A DNA stretch of 27,479 bases from DAOTYH01 sp034435015 (GTDB lineage: Bacteria; Chloroflexota; Anaerolineae; Aggregatilineales; UBA3940): contig DAOTYH010000105.1 in assembly GCA_034435015.1 (NCBI GenBank), positions 1 to 27,479 of the forward strand. Direction: 5' to 3'. Below, one piece after another: positions 1 through 7,668 of the stretch. A program made the position numbers and the translations under genes. The notes beneath the pieces are model-generated. The model was not told the origin of the DNA and made no database searches. It worked only from the letters and a program-made list of their open reading frames with translations. Positions within the stretch are counted from its first letter, which is position 1; every line of letters begins with the position of its first letter.

Positions 1-143
1 TGCTGTTTCCCTCTTCGTCTTTTGCTGGAACCAACGCCAACTTCACAAACAGCGCTTCCCTGCTTATCCTACCTGCCTCATTGATTTCGTGGCTCCAGCT
101 TTTTAGCCACTCCCCGGTTTCGGACGGCTAAGATCATATGGGC

Positions 144-149
144 TATAAT
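144..149 (+). promoter_or_regulatory. Probable -10 element of the ABC exporter operon
   Basis: A perfect TATAAT lies about 58 bases upstream of the ABC ATPase start, giving a predicted transcription start near 156 and a leader of about 50 bases. No good -35 hexamer is found 16-18 bases upstream (the region is CGGTTTCGGAC), so the promoter may need an activator or the match may be chance. I see no gene in bases 1-143. Confidence 0.45.
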
Positions 150-207
150 CTTTCTCATGTACGGTTCTGTCTGACCTGAACTGTTCCAGCTCAAGAAAGG
201 CCGATTG

Positions 208-1152
208 ATGATGAGTTCGGGCAGTGCCATCGAGACGTTCGAGTTGAGAAAGGTGTACGGCGAAAGCAAGGTTGCCGTTGAAGGGCTGACTTTACAGGTC
301 GGGCATGGAGAGGTCTTTGGTTTCCTTGGCCCGAACGGCGCAGGCAAAACCACCTCGATCAAAATGATGCTGGACCTTGTCCGCCCTACCTCCGGAAGCG
401 GGCTGTTGCTTGGCATGCCTATCAACGATCCCCGCTCCCGCCGGGGGGTTGGCTTTTTACCAGAGCACTTCCGCTTCCATGAGTGGATGCGGGCCGATGA
501 GTTCCTTGATCTGCATGGACAACTGTACGGGATGAGCCGCTCCGACCGGATAGCCCGCATTCCCGCCCTGCTTGACCAGATGGGTCTGGCTGACTCGTCC
601 TATAAGCGGCTGAGCGCCTTCTCGAAAGGAATGCTTCAGCGCATCGGCCTGGCGATGGCTCTCCTGCCGCGCCCCAAACTGGTCTTTCTGGATGAGCCGA
701 CTTCCGGCCTTGACCCATTTGGGCGAATGCTGGTGCGCGATGTGATTCGAACGGCCCGCTCTGAAGGCACGACTATTTTCATTAACTCGCACCTATTAAG
801 CGAAGTCGAAGTGACCTGCGACCGAGTCGCTTTCATTCGGCAGGGGCGCGTGGTGCGGGCTGGGATAATACAGGAACTATCCGCCGGCCTGACCCGCGTC
901 AAGATACGGCTGGACAAAATCCCCAACGGGCTGATCGCCGACCTGACCCGCTGGGGAGACGAGGTACGGCAATACAATGAACGTGAGGTTGTTCTGTCAT
1001 TATCGGACGAGGAGCGGCTGGCTGATCTGAACAGGTGGCTGGTCGGGCAGGGTCTGCGCGTCTATGCCCTGACGCCCCAGCAACTATCGTTGGAGGAACT
1101 CTTTGTCCGAATCATGGGCCAAACCGGCCAGCCGGAAGGAGATGCGGCATGA
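208..1152 (+). CDS. ABC transporter ATP-binding protein (ABC-2 exporter type)
   Basis: This is the nucleotide-binding subunit of an ABC exporter and would hydrolyse ATP at the cytoplasmic face to drive the permease encoded next. About 314 residues. Walker A is GPNGAGKTT near residue 42, the signature region is FSKGMLQRIGLA near 145, Walker B is LVFLDEPTSGLD near 160, and the H-loop is INSHLL. The signature serine is FSKGM rather than LSGGQ, which is common in ABC-2/CcmA-like ATPases. The C-terminal 90 residues form the extra domain usual in this group. I chose ATG at 208 because AGAAAGG lies 7 bases upstream; a TTG at 205 and ATG at 211 are alternatives. The stop overlaps the permease start in ATGA, so the two are translationally coupled. 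Substrate is unknown. Confidence 0.93.
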   Translation: MMSSGSAIETFELRKVYGESKVAVEGLTLQVGHGEVFGFLGPNGAGKTTSIKMMLDLVRPTSGSGLLLGMPINDPRSRRGVGFLPEHFRFHEWMRADEFLDLHGQLYGMSRSDRIARIPALLDQMGLADSSYKRLSAFSKGMLQRIGLAMALLPRPKLVFLDEPTSGLDPFGRMLVRDVIRTARSEGTTIFINSHLLSEVEVTCDRVAFIRQGRVVRAGIIQELSAGLTRVKIRLDKIPNGLIADLTRWGDEVRQYNEREVVLSLSDEERLADLNRWLVGQGLRVYALTPQQLSLEELFVRIMGQTGQPEGDAA

Positions 1153-1997
1153 ACAGCTCGCTTCATCAGGTCTTCGTCATGACCCGGCTGACCTTCCGCG
1201 AGGCACGGCGGCGGCGTCTGCTCTGGCTGGGCTTTGGACTGGGCGCCGCTTTCATTGCGCTGTTCACAATCGGATTTTATTTTTCCTTTCAGGACATCCA
1301 GCGTCAGGCGGCCTATAGAGGCGGAGACTTTCTGATCAGTCAATACTCAAGCAGTCTCCTGCTGGCAGGGATGTACGTGGTCAGCTTTCTGATCATCATG
1401 GTCACCGTTTTGACTTCGGTGGCCACGCTCTCGTCAGAGATTGACACCAACGCCATCCATGCCATTGCCGCCAAACCTATCCGGCGGTGGGAGATCGTGC
1501 TGGGCAAGTGGATCGGCCATGCGATCATGCTGTCACTCTATACGCTGTTCCTGACGCTGGGGCTGATCATCCCCACCTACCTAATCAGCGGCTACCTGCC
1601 CCCTAATCTGATCCCGGCTCTGCTGATCCTGATTCTGGAGAGCCTGACTATGCTCAGCCTGACTCTGCTGGGAAGTGCCTTGTTCAGCACCTTGGCTAAC
1701 GGCGTACTGGTTTTCATGATCTATGGGCTGGCTTTTGTGGGAGGGTGGGTCGAGCAGATCGGGGCCATCCTGCGAAGCCAGACAGCCCGCGATCTGGGGA
1801 TCGCCTCCAGCCTGCTGATGCCCAGCGAAGCACTATGGCGGTACGCCGCATCCCTGCTTCAGGTGGATAGCTGGATGTCGGTCTCTCCGTGGTCTATTGT
1901 CAGCCAGCCGACCCCTGCCTTCCTGATCTATTCGATCCTCTATACGACAGCCTTGCTTGGCGCGGCCATGCGGGCTTTCGGGCAGAGGGATTTGTGA
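1149..1997 (+). CDS. ABC-2 type transporter permease
   Basis: Membrane subunit partner of the preceding ATPase, 282 residues. Hydrophobic segments are visible around residues 25-45 (LLWLGFGLGAAFIALFTIG), 70-95 (SLLLAGMYVVSFLIIMVTVL), 125-150, 155-180 and 185-210, with a last segment near the C-terminus, so about six helices as expected for ABC-2 permeases. The motif AIAAKPIRRWEIVLGKWIG between the second and third helices is the typical cytoplasmic coupling region of this family. The start ATG at 1149 overlaps the ATPase stop (ATGA); an in-frame upstream extension to 1035 only overlaps the ATPase gene and is not needed. Substrate cannot be told from sequence; ATPase/permease pairs of this kind export lipids, polymers or drugs. 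Confidence 0.9.
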   Translation: MNSSLHQVFVMTRLTFREARRRRLLWLGFGLGAAFIALFTIGFYFSFQDIQRQAAYRGGDFLISQYSSSLLLAGMYVVSFLIIMVTVLTSVATLSSEIDTNAIHAIAAKPIRRWEIVLGKWIGHAIMLSLYTLFLTLGLIIPTYLISGYLPPNLIPALLILILESLTMLSLTLLGSALFSTLANGVLVFMIYGLAFVGGWVEQIGAILRSQTARDLGIASSLLMPSEALWRYAASLLQVDSWMSVSPWSIVSQPTPAFLIYSILYTTALLGAAMRAFGQRDL

Positions 1998-2038
1998 CGA
2001 CCAGCCGGCCGTACTCAGCGGGGGTTATTCGCGCAACT

Positions 2039-2067
2039 TTGACTTAAACTGTCCAATAAGTTACAAT
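2039..2067 (+). promoter_or_regulatory. Strong sigma-70-like promoter for the small membrane protein
   Basis: TTGACT at 2039-2044 and TACAAT at 2062-2067 are separated by exactly 17 bases, matching the housekeeping consensus at 5/6 in each hexamer. The predicted start is near 2074, giving a leader of about 44 bases before the ATG at 2118. It separates the small gene from the ABC operon upstream. Confidence 0.75.
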
Positions 2068-2117
2068 CACACAAAAGCAGACAACCCTGATTGTGCAGTC
2101 AAGCCCGGAGGATTTAT

Positions 2118-2357
2118 ATGGACCTCGGCACAAAGCGTCTGATCTTAGTCATTCTCTCACTGGCAGGCGGCATTGGCGGCCTCTTCTTGATCTTTGCGGT
2201 GCTGAATGCCGTCTATCACGCCAACGTCAACTTGGAGCGGTACGGCTACACCTACGCTGTCCTGACGGCTCTGCCGCTGGCCTTGCTGGTCGGTGTATGG
2301 CTGGACTACTTCCTCGGCACGCAACTATTGCCTGACGAACCAAAGGGCAAAGAATAA
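2118..2357 (+). CDS. Small membrane protein of unknown function (two helices)
   Basis: A 79-residue protein with two clear hydrophobic helices, about residues 8-29 (ILVILSLAGGIGGLFLIFAV) and 45-65 (YAVLTALPLALLVGVWLDYF), and a short charged tail ending PKGKE. The start ATG at 2118 is preceded by CGGAGGA 5-6 bases upstream, a strong ribosome binding site; the longer upstream reading is not needed. It has its own promoter and ends just before a strong terminator, so it is a separate transcription unit. I do not recognise the family. Its position between an ABC exporter and a signalling cluster gives no firm clue to function. Confidence 0.75.
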   Translation: MDLGTKRLILVILSLAGGIGGLFLIFAVLNAVYHANVNLERYGYTYAVLTALPLALLVGVWLDYFLGTQLLPDEPKGKE

Positions 2358-2388
2358 CCCACTCTGCTATTGGCTACCCTAAGGGATG

Positions 2389-2424
2389 AAAACAGCCCCG
2401 CTGTTCGAAACAGGGGGCTGTTTT
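2389..2424. terminator. Bidirectional intrinsic terminator
   Basis: An 11-bp stem AAAACAGCCCC / GGGGCTGTTTT encloses a second small stem CTGTT/AACAG, leaving only one unpaired G. It ends in a T-run on the + strand and starts in an A-run, so it can terminate in both directions. It sits between the convergent small membrane protein gene and the receiver gene. Confidence 0.85.
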
Positions 2425-2445
2425 GTGTTCAGGGGGCCCAACGGA

Positions 2446-2877
2446 TCAGGCGTCCGAACGAGCACCGGGTTTATAGCTCGATACGATGGCGTTCAACAAC
2501 GCCTGTGAGTTGATCTCTTTCAGCATGTAGCAACTGATCCCCAGCTCGGCCATGGTGAGGGCCTCATCCTCATCATGGTAGCCCGTCAGGACAATCACCT
2601 GAGGCTGTCCCTGCTCTACCAGCGACTGGATCAAACTAATAGCCTCGCCGTTCAGGTGCTTCGGCTCGATCAGCACCACGTCAGGGGAGAGGCGGGTAAT
2701 TAAGTCCTGTGCCTCACTGACACAACCCGTCGCGCCCAGCACGTTAAGCTGAGGCATGTTGCTGAGCAGGATAGTCAGCGCATGCCGTACGCTGGGGTTG
2801 TCATCAATGATCAACACACGAATACGATCCATAGTCAACAAAGCCCGCTCATCGGCAGGCGGCAGGATAATTTGCAT
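2446..2877 (-). CDS. Stand-alone receiver-domain protein with Glu at the phosphosite
   Basis: A single CheY-like receiver domain of 143 residues with no output domain. The acidic pair is D25-D26 (VLIIDDN), the switch Thr is T98 (VIVLTGY) and the conserved Lys is K120 (CYMLKE). The usual phospho-acceptor Asp is replaced by Glu E71 in PDVVLIEPKHLNG, and the loop after it is two residues shorter than in typical receivers and lacks the Met-Pro pair. Known family behaviour is that Asp-to-Glu changes can mimic phosphorylation, so this may be a constitutive or phosphorylation-independent signalling module; that is inference. An internal ATG at 2832 would remove the first 15 residues, which precede the receiver fold; neither start has a strong ribosome site. 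It is the last gene of the kinase/NfeD cluster, 170 bases behind nfeD. Confidence 0.85.
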   Translation of the reverse strand: MQIILPPADERALLTMDRIRVLIIDDNPSVRHALTILLSNMPQLNVLGATGCVSEAQDLITRLSPDVVLIEPKHLNGEAISLIQSLVEQGQPQVIVLTGYHDEDEALTMAELGISCYMLKEINSQALLNAIVSSYKPGARSDA

Positions 2878-2922
2878 TGATAACTTGTGGTCAGTATAGC
2901 GGTATAAACAGACGCAACCCTA

Positions 2923-2973
2923 GTGTCATTTGTCCCAGCGCCTTCTGACAAGTGTCATGGGGCAAAATGACAC
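2923..2973. promoter_or_regulatory. Three GTGTCAT elements, including a palindrome; candidate operator
   Basis: GTGTCAT occurs at 2923-2929 and 2952-2958, and its reverse complement ATGACAC at 2967-2973. The last two form a perfect 7-bp inverted repeat with an 8-base spacer; the first and last also share extended matches (GTGTCATTTGTCCC against GTGTCATTTTGCCCC). The cluster lies 46-96 bases upstream of the receiver gene on the minus strand, a position suited to an activator or repressor. A weak -10 (TATACT, 2893-2898 on the minus strand) lies between it and the gene. The binding protein is unknown. Confidence 0.45.
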
Positions 2974-3047
2974 CGGGCGGGCAAGGATATGTTAGTCTGC
3001 GTCCGTGGGAAGAGAAACAGGCTAAGGAAAGGGCAATGACGGCTGTA

Positions 3048-3899
3048 TCAGGCGGCTCTTTCCCTGTCTAATTGACGGCCACTGCCATTACGACGGCTTA
3101 CCAGATACAGGCCGACACCGATCAACAGAATCGGCCCGATCAGGCTCTCCAGCAGGCTGTCTGTCAGTTCAAGGATCACCGCCAGCAGAGTCCCTGCCAG
3201 CAGGACAACCACCAGAGCGAGATTGACCAGCCGGATGTCGGTATGAGCGGCAGTCTGATCCTTCGCTTCAGGATGTTCATCCGAGAGCGGAAGAGGTTCA
3301 CCGCTGGCTGGCACAACCTCAAGTTGAAGCCCCTGACGGCCAATGACCCGCACCAACCGCTTGGCCTCGATAGGCTGATCGGCGCGCGCGCTCCATAGTT
3401 CGCCCATCACCCGCACCGTGCCGACAGGATCAAGGGGAGTGACAACCTCGCCTTCAGCCCCAATCAGTACGCTGATGTCCATCCGCTTGGCGCTATCTTG
3501 TATCCGCAGGCCCGGCAAGAGGATGATCTGATGGTAAGCCATGGCCGCCGCGTTGACGATCACAATGGCGGCGACACTAGGGCGCCACCCAGCGCGGAAC
3601 AGAAAGACAGAACCTGCTATCTGCAAGAAAGCGCCAACTAGGATCAAAAGCCACTGCCGCCGGAAGTAGACCAGCGCCAGAAAACACCCCAGCGCACCCG
3701 CCAGAAGCAAGACCCCTACAACATTCGTGGGAAGGACAAGCAGGCCCGCTACAGCAATTGCCAGGCTGATCAGCGCGGCGACTTCCGGCAGGCCTGTGCC
3801 CGGCACATAAACTGCCGTTATTGCCAGCCACATGCCCGCCAGCAGGATGGTGAAAACTACATCCGGCCCCAGCAACCTGATCGTCTCTGTGATGAACAT
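3048..3899 (-). CDS. NfeD-like membrane protein
   Basis: A 283-residue membrane protein. The N-terminal half has four to five hydrophobic segments (about 15-32, 40-57, 60-79, 83-102, 108-128). A soluble NfeD-type OB-fold follows at about 142-200, recognisable by LIGAEGEVVTPLDPVGTVRVMG, the ELWSARAD stretch and the closing VRVIGRQGLQLEVVP. Two further hydrophobic segments occupy about 222-245 and 252-274, beyond the usual NfeD end. Family members pair with stomatins/flotillins or ClpP-class membrane proteases and help organise membrane domains; no such partner is encoded nearby. It sits 62 bases behind the sensor kinase gene and is probably co-transcribed with it, so it may act with that signalling pathway (inference). 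Confidence 0.82.
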   Translation of the reverse strand: MFITETIRLLGPDVVFTILLAGMWLAITAVYVPGTGLPEVAALISLAIAVAGLLVLPTNVVGVLLLAGALGCFLALVYFRRQWLLILVGAFLQIAGSVFLFRAGWRPSVAAIVIVNAAAMAYHQIILLPGLRIQDSAKRMDISVLIGAEGEVVTPLDPVGTVRVMGELWSARADQPIEAKRLVRVIGRQGLQLEVVPASGEPLPLSDEHPEAKDQTAAHTDIRLVNLALVVVLLAGTLLAVILELTDSLLESLIGPILLIGVGLYLVSRRNGSGRQLDRERAA

Positions 3900-3961
3900 C
3901 TCGACTTCACCCCATACTTTGAAACACCAACCCTACTTTATTATTACGAGACGGAGCGTTT

Positions 3962-5092
3962 TCACGTTTCAGATGGGTTATGTGCCGGTATCAGAAGGCG
4001 GAAGCAGCTACCTTGATTCACTTGGCTTTCTGCCTCGATTCGACCGCCGTGCAGGTTGGCAACATGTCGTACAATTGCCAGCCCCGCTCCGACACCCTGT
4101 TGCTCATACTGATCACGGTTGAACTGGTAGAACAACTCAAACAGCCGATCCAATGCTTCAGGGGGGAAACCCTGCCCCCAGTCCCGCACAGAGAAGCTCA
4201 CATACTCCCCGTCCGTGCTCAGCGCCACGTGTACTCTGGCCTGCCTGTTCTTGGGGGAAAACTTGATGGCATTTTCAATCAGGTGACGGAAGGCAATCCC
4301 CAGATAAACCCGATCACCGACAATGGGAGGCAGGGCCTTGTCAATGTCTAGATCAACCTCGACCCCGCGCTCTGCAATCAGATGCTGTAACCCCTTCATT
4401 GCATCGAGAACAAGTTCCCCCAGATTGACAATCATTCCCTTCCGCTGTTCGTACACTTTAGAGCCGTACCCGCTTTCCAGCTCAACCAGCGTCAAGAAAC
4501 TCTCAACCAACCGGGAAAGGCGTTCTCCACCCACTAGAATACCGTCAATATACCCGCGAAGCTCCTCCGAGTGGGCAAGGGTTGAGGTAGATGCCATTAG
4601 GTCTGCGTAGGCCACAATAAACTGTAACGGGGTACGGAACTCATGGTTCAACAAGACGATAATCTGCCGTTTGAGCGCCTCCATACGCGACTCTTGCCAA
4701 GTATTGAGCATCGAGTAGCGCGTCAGGCAGGCCTGAACCGAAACCAGCAGGTCCTTAAAGTCAAACGGCTTGACGATATAATCGTCTACTCCATGCAGTT
4801 TACCAAAGCGAATATCTTCTTTTTCCCCTCTGGCCGTCAGAAAAATAAACGGGATGGACATCCACTCATGGCGAGAACGCACCCTGCTCAGCAGTTCATA
4901 TCCGTCCATATTGGGCATCCGGATATCGGAAACAATCAGATCAGGACGCTGAGAAAGGCCCTCCAACAGTTCAAGAGCGGCAACGCCGTCCGGGGCAGAA
5001 GAGACCTTGTACCCTTCCACTTCAAGAAGGTCCCGTACTCCATTTAACAGGGCCTCATCGTCTTCAACGATCAGGATATGCTTCTGGCCCAT
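3962..5092 (-). CDS. Hybrid receiver/histidine kinase
   Basis: A cytoplasmic two-component protein of 376 residues with the order receiver, HisKA, HATPase. The receiver (about 1-125) has the acidic pair D11-D12, phospho-acceptor D56 in VSDIRMP, T86 and K108 in IVKPF. The phosphorylated His is H150 in NHEFRTP. The ATPase domain shows an N-box HLIENAIKFSP, a G1 box RDWGQGFPPE and a G2 box GVGAGLAIVRHV, all intact. No transmembrane or sensor domain is present, so input must arrive through the receiver or a partner protein; phosphate from H150 could go to D56 or to a separate regulator. The neighbouring stand-alone receiver cannot accept it at a normal Asp. The gene is transcribed away from the DnaJ-like gene across a 254-base divergent promoter region. 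Confidence 0.92.
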   Translation of the reverse strand: MGQKHILIVEDDEALLNGVRDLLEVEGYKVSSAPDGVAALELLEGLSQRPDLIVSDIRMPNMDGYELLSRVRSRHEWMSIPFIFLTARGEKEDIRFGKLHGVDDYIVKPFDFKDLLVSVQACLTRYSMLNTWQESRMEALKRQIIVLLNHEFRTPLQFIVAYADLMASTSTLAHSEELRGYIDGILVGGERLSRLVESFLTLVELESGYGSKVYEQRKGMIVNLGELVLDAMKGLQHLIAERGVEVDLDIDKALPPIVGDRVYLGIAFRHLIENAIKFSPKNRQARVHVALSTDGEYVSFSVRDWGQGFPPEALDRLFELFYQFNRDQYEQQGVGAGLAIVRHVANLHGGRIEAESQVNQGSCFRLLIPAHNPSET

Positions 5093-5150
5093 CTCGTTAA
5101 TACCCCCACTGTCATTCTTTAGCCCAGAGGCGATGACCTCGCTATGCCGC

Positions 5151-5159
5151 AGTATACCA
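5151..5159 (-). promoter_or_regulatory. Extended -10 promoter for the histidine kinase gene
   Basis: On the minus strand TGGTATACT gives a TGn extension plus a TATACT -10 box. No good -35 is present at 17 bases, which is acceptable for an extended -10 promoter. The leader would be about 50 bases. Confidence 0.5.
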
Positions 5160-5242
5160 TACTGTTAGAGACAGGGGCTATTCAAGTGCCTGCTGTCCGT
5201 CCGCCCGATCATTAATTATGCATAAGAATATTCCCGGCGTGA

Positions 5243-5272
5243 TTGACTCCTGTTCTATCCTGCCATTAGAAT
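5243..5272 (+). promoter_or_regulatory. Promoter candidate for the DnaJ-like/HtrA operon
   Basis: TTGACT (5243-5248) and TAGAAT (5267-5272) are 18 bases apart. Each matches the sigma-70 consensus at 5/6. The predicted leader of about 68 bases contains an imperfect CACTC/GAGTG inverted pair (5302-5327) that resembles, but does not match, a heat-shock CIRCE element. Confidence 0.5.
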
Positions 5273-5346
5273 CAGGGGAAGGTGTGTTTGCTTTAACAAA
5301 CCACTCTCACCAATGATGAGACGAGTGTTGTAACTGGTGGTTGGAT

Positions 5347-6303
5347 ATGGAATACAAGGATTATTACAAAATCTTAGGAGTGCCTAAAAACGCCGATGCC
5401 AAGGCGATTAAAAAAGCGTTCCGGCAACTGGCACGTCAGTATCACCCTGACGCAAACCCGGACGACCCCCAAGCTGAGGCACGCTTCAAAGAGATCAATG
5501 AGGCCTATGAGGTCTTAAGCGATCCCGAAAAGCGGGCCAAGTATGACCGGCTGGGTCAGAGCTACCAGCAGTGGCAGAGAGCCGGCGGACAGCCGGGCGG
5601 TTTCGACTGGTCGCAATGGATGAGCGGTATGCCCGGCGGCGTGCGCGTGGAATACGGGGATGCTGGTGACTTGTTCTCAGAGTTCTTTCAGGCTATCTTT
5701 GGAGGTGACCCGTTCGGCGGGGTAAGAGGGCAGGCATCCGGAATGGGCTTTGAGGATTTACTGCGCAACAGCCGCGTTCGGAACAGCCGCTCAGTGCGGG
5801 CACAAGACCTTGACACGCCGGTAGAGATCACATTGGAAGAAGCCTATCATGGCACGACCCGTCTGCTCTCTAAGGACGGGCGCAGGCTTCAGGTGAAGAT
5901 TCCGCGCGGCGCACGCACTGGCACGCGCGTCCGCATCGCAGGTGAGGGCGCCGGCGGCGGTGACTTGTACCTGAATGTCAGGGTCAAAGATGACCCGCGC
6001 TTCGAGCGTAAGGGAGATGACCTGTACGAAGACGTGACACTCAATCTCTACACCGCTGTACTGGGCGGGGAAGTTCAAGTGCCGACTATGACCGGCAGAG
6101 TGACGCTCAAGATCAGCCCCGGCACACAGCCCGGCCAGTTGATCCGTCTGCGCAACAAGGGGATGCCCAAACTGCGCCAGCCGGATGAGTACGGTGACCT
6201 GTATGTGCGGGTGGGAGTAGAAATCCCCAAGGACCTGAGCGCCAAAGAGCGTGCTCTGTTCAAAGAGCTGGCTCATATACGCGGCCTGAAAACCGATGAT
6301 TAG
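5347..6303 (+). CDS. DnaJ-type co-chaperone, CbpA-like (no zinc finger)
   Basis: A class II J-domain protein of about 318 residues that would stimulate Hsp70 (DnaK) ATPase and deliver unfolded clients. The J domain occupies about residues 3-70, with the essential HPD at 33-35 (YHPDANPDD). A Gly/Phe/Trp-rich linker follows (about 80-125, including GGFDWSQW and FGGDPFGG). The C-terminal substrate-binding beta domains run from about 155 to the end (TPVEITLEEAYHG, VKIPRGARTGTRVRI). The Cys-rich zinc finger of classical DnaJ is absent, so CbpA or DnaJ2 is the better comparison. I chose ATG at 5347; a TTG at 5341 adds two residues. The HtrA-like gene starts 16 bases after the stop, so the two are probably one operon for protein quality control. 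Confidence 0.92.
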   Translation: MEYKDYYKILGVPKNADAKAIKKAFRQLARQYHPDANPDDPQAEARFKEINEAYEVLSDPEKRAKYDRLGQSYQQWQRAGGQPGGFDWSQWMSGMPGGVRVEYGDAGDLFSEFFQAIFGGDPFGGVRGQASGMGFEDLLRNSRVRNSRSVRAQDLDTPVEITLEEAYHGTTRLLSKDGRRLQVKIPRGARTGTRVRIAGEGAGGGDLYLNVRVKDDPRFERKGDDLYEDVTLNLYTAVLGGEVQVPTMTGRVTLKISPGTQPGQLIRLRNKGMPKLRQPDEYGDLYVRVGVEIPKDLSAKERALFKELAHIRGLKTDD

Positions 6304-6319
6304 CGGGGTGTAATCAACC

Positions 6320-7525
6320 TTGACAAATAAGCGTGATTCCCAACCGCAGGGGAGAGAGCTTTTTCGGCGGATCGTTCTGACGGCTGGGGGCCTGGCACTG
6401 ACAGCCCTCGCCTGCTCAATTACATTGCCCATCTCCCTGTCAGAGACTGCCGGCACACCCGTTGCCGTGGTGGTGACGCCCACCCTTATTCCGGCGGACA
6501 TGATCGCCCAGGCCGACGCTGAGGAGCTCCTGCTGATCAACATCTACCAGCGTGTCAGCCCGGCGGTAGTCAACCTTGAGACAAGCATCCAGGGCAGTCA
6601 AGGCAATCTGATAGACTACGCCAGCGGCTCTGGATTTGTTTATGACACAGAGGGGCACATCGTCACCAACCATCACATGGTTGCTGACGCAGATGAGATA
6701 CGGGTGACCTTCAGCAACGGGAGCGTCTTCAAGGCAGAGGTGCTCGGCTCAGACCCCTACGCTGATCTGGCCGTACTGCGGGTGGATGTGCCGGCAGGAT
6801 TTCCGCTGACACCCGTCGAGCTGGGGGATTCCTCTATCTTGCTGGTCGGCCAGCGCGTGATTGCCATTGGTAACCCGTTCGGCCTCTCCGGCTCAATGAC
6901 AGTGGGCATCATCAGCGGAGTAGGACGCACCCTGCCCAGCGAGATCATTACTGAAGGGGGCATTTTCAGCAACCCCTTTATCATCCAGACGGACGCGGCC
7001 ATCAACCCTGGCAACTCCGGCGGCCCACTGCTTGATTCACATGGGCGCGTGATCGGCGTCAACGTGGCAATCCGGAGTGAAACAGGGTTTAACTCCGGCG
7101 TTGGATTTGCTATCCCCGTCAACACCGTCCGCCGGGTTGTCCCCCAGATCATTGAGACGGGCAGGGTCGAGTACCCCTATCTGGGCATCTCATCTCAGAC
7201 CGAGGTCAGCCTGTCGGAACTGGCCATTGAGTATGATCTGCCTGTGACGGAAGGGGTACTCATTGCAACAGTGGCAGAAGATTCAGCGGCTGAACAGGCC
7301 GGCCTGCGCGGCGGCGACCAGACGGTCACCTTCCGGGGAATGGAAATCAGGCTGGGCGGGGACATCATCACCGCCATAGACGGCACACCGATTCATAACT
7401 TCAACGAGCTGTTAGGGTATCTGGTCAGCAACACCAGCGTTGGGCAGGAGATTGTGGTGACCGTCATTCGGGACGGCGAAACTCTCGATGTGCCTGTCAC
7501 GCTTGGCGCACGCCCCGGAAACTAA
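6320..7525 (+). CDS. HtrA/DegP-type serine protease, probable lipoprotein, with PDZ domain
   Basis: A secreted quality-control protease of about 401 residues. The start is TTG at 6320, required to include the N-terminal signal RRIVLTAGGLALTALAC; the Cys at 32 fits a lipidation site, so the enzyme is probably anchored outside the membrane. The trypsin-like domain (about 70-270) has the triad H119 in IVTNHHMV, D149 in DPYADLAVL and S233 in INPGNSGGPL. A PDZ domain covers about 285-395, ending IRDGETLDVPVTLG, with an insertion typical of HtrA proteins of this kind before GGDIITAIDG. It follows the DnaJ-like gene by 16 bases. The rare start codon may lower translation relative to its partner. The protease family is certain; the substrate is unknown. 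Confidence 0.93.
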   Translation: MTNKRDSQPQGRELFRRIVLTAGGLALTALACSITLPISLSETAGTPVAVVVTPTLIPADMIAQADAEELLLINIYQRVSPAVVNLETSIQGSQGNLIDYASGSGFVYDTEGHIVTNHHMVADADEIRVTFSNGSVFKAEVLGSDPYADLAVLRVDVPAGFPLTPVELGDSSILLVGQRVIAIGNPFGLSGSMTVGIISGVGRTLPSEIITEGGIFSNPFIIQTDAAINPGNSGGPLLDSHGRVIGVNVAIRSETGFNSGVGFAIPVNTVRRVVPQIIETGRVEYPYLGISSQTEVSLSELAIEYDLPVTEGVLIATVAEDSAAEQAGLRGGDQTVTFRGMEIRLGGDIITAIDGTPIHNFNELLGYLVSNTSVGQEIVVTVIRDGETLDVPVTLGARPGN

Positions 7526-7538
7526 ATCTCTTCTGATC

Positions 7539-7567
7539 ACAGGCCGGATAGACACCTCACGGCCTGT
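7539..7567 (+). terminator. Weak hairpin after the HtrA gene
   Basis: ACAGGCCG (7539-7546) pairs with CGGCCTGT (7560-7567) over a 13-base loop. The following bases (TCATATCTC) are only partly T-rich, so this is a weak or Rho-assisted terminator at best. It lies 14 bases beyond the HtrA stop. Further on, an orphan AGGAGGTG at 7584-7591 has no good start codon after it. Confidence 0.35.
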
Positions 7568-7668
7568 TCATATCTCTGGAAACAGGAGGTGGATCGAACA
7601 ACCTACAAGACCGCAGGTTGATGGTCCTCGTCGTTAATCACCTAAACAGGGAAAAGGAGTGTGGTCTC

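Noticed and set aside
78..560. Minus-strand reading frame of 160 residues at the window start
   Set aside because: It is the antisense of the ABC ATPase with no family pattern.
1035..1148. Longer start for the ABC permease
   Set aside because: It only overlaps the ATPase gene; ATG at 1149 gives the usual family start and coupling.
5302..5327. CIRCE-like heat-shock operator before the DnaJ-like gene
   Set aside because: Only CACTC and GAGTG pair, with a 16-base spacer instead of 9 and no TTAG/CTAA ends.
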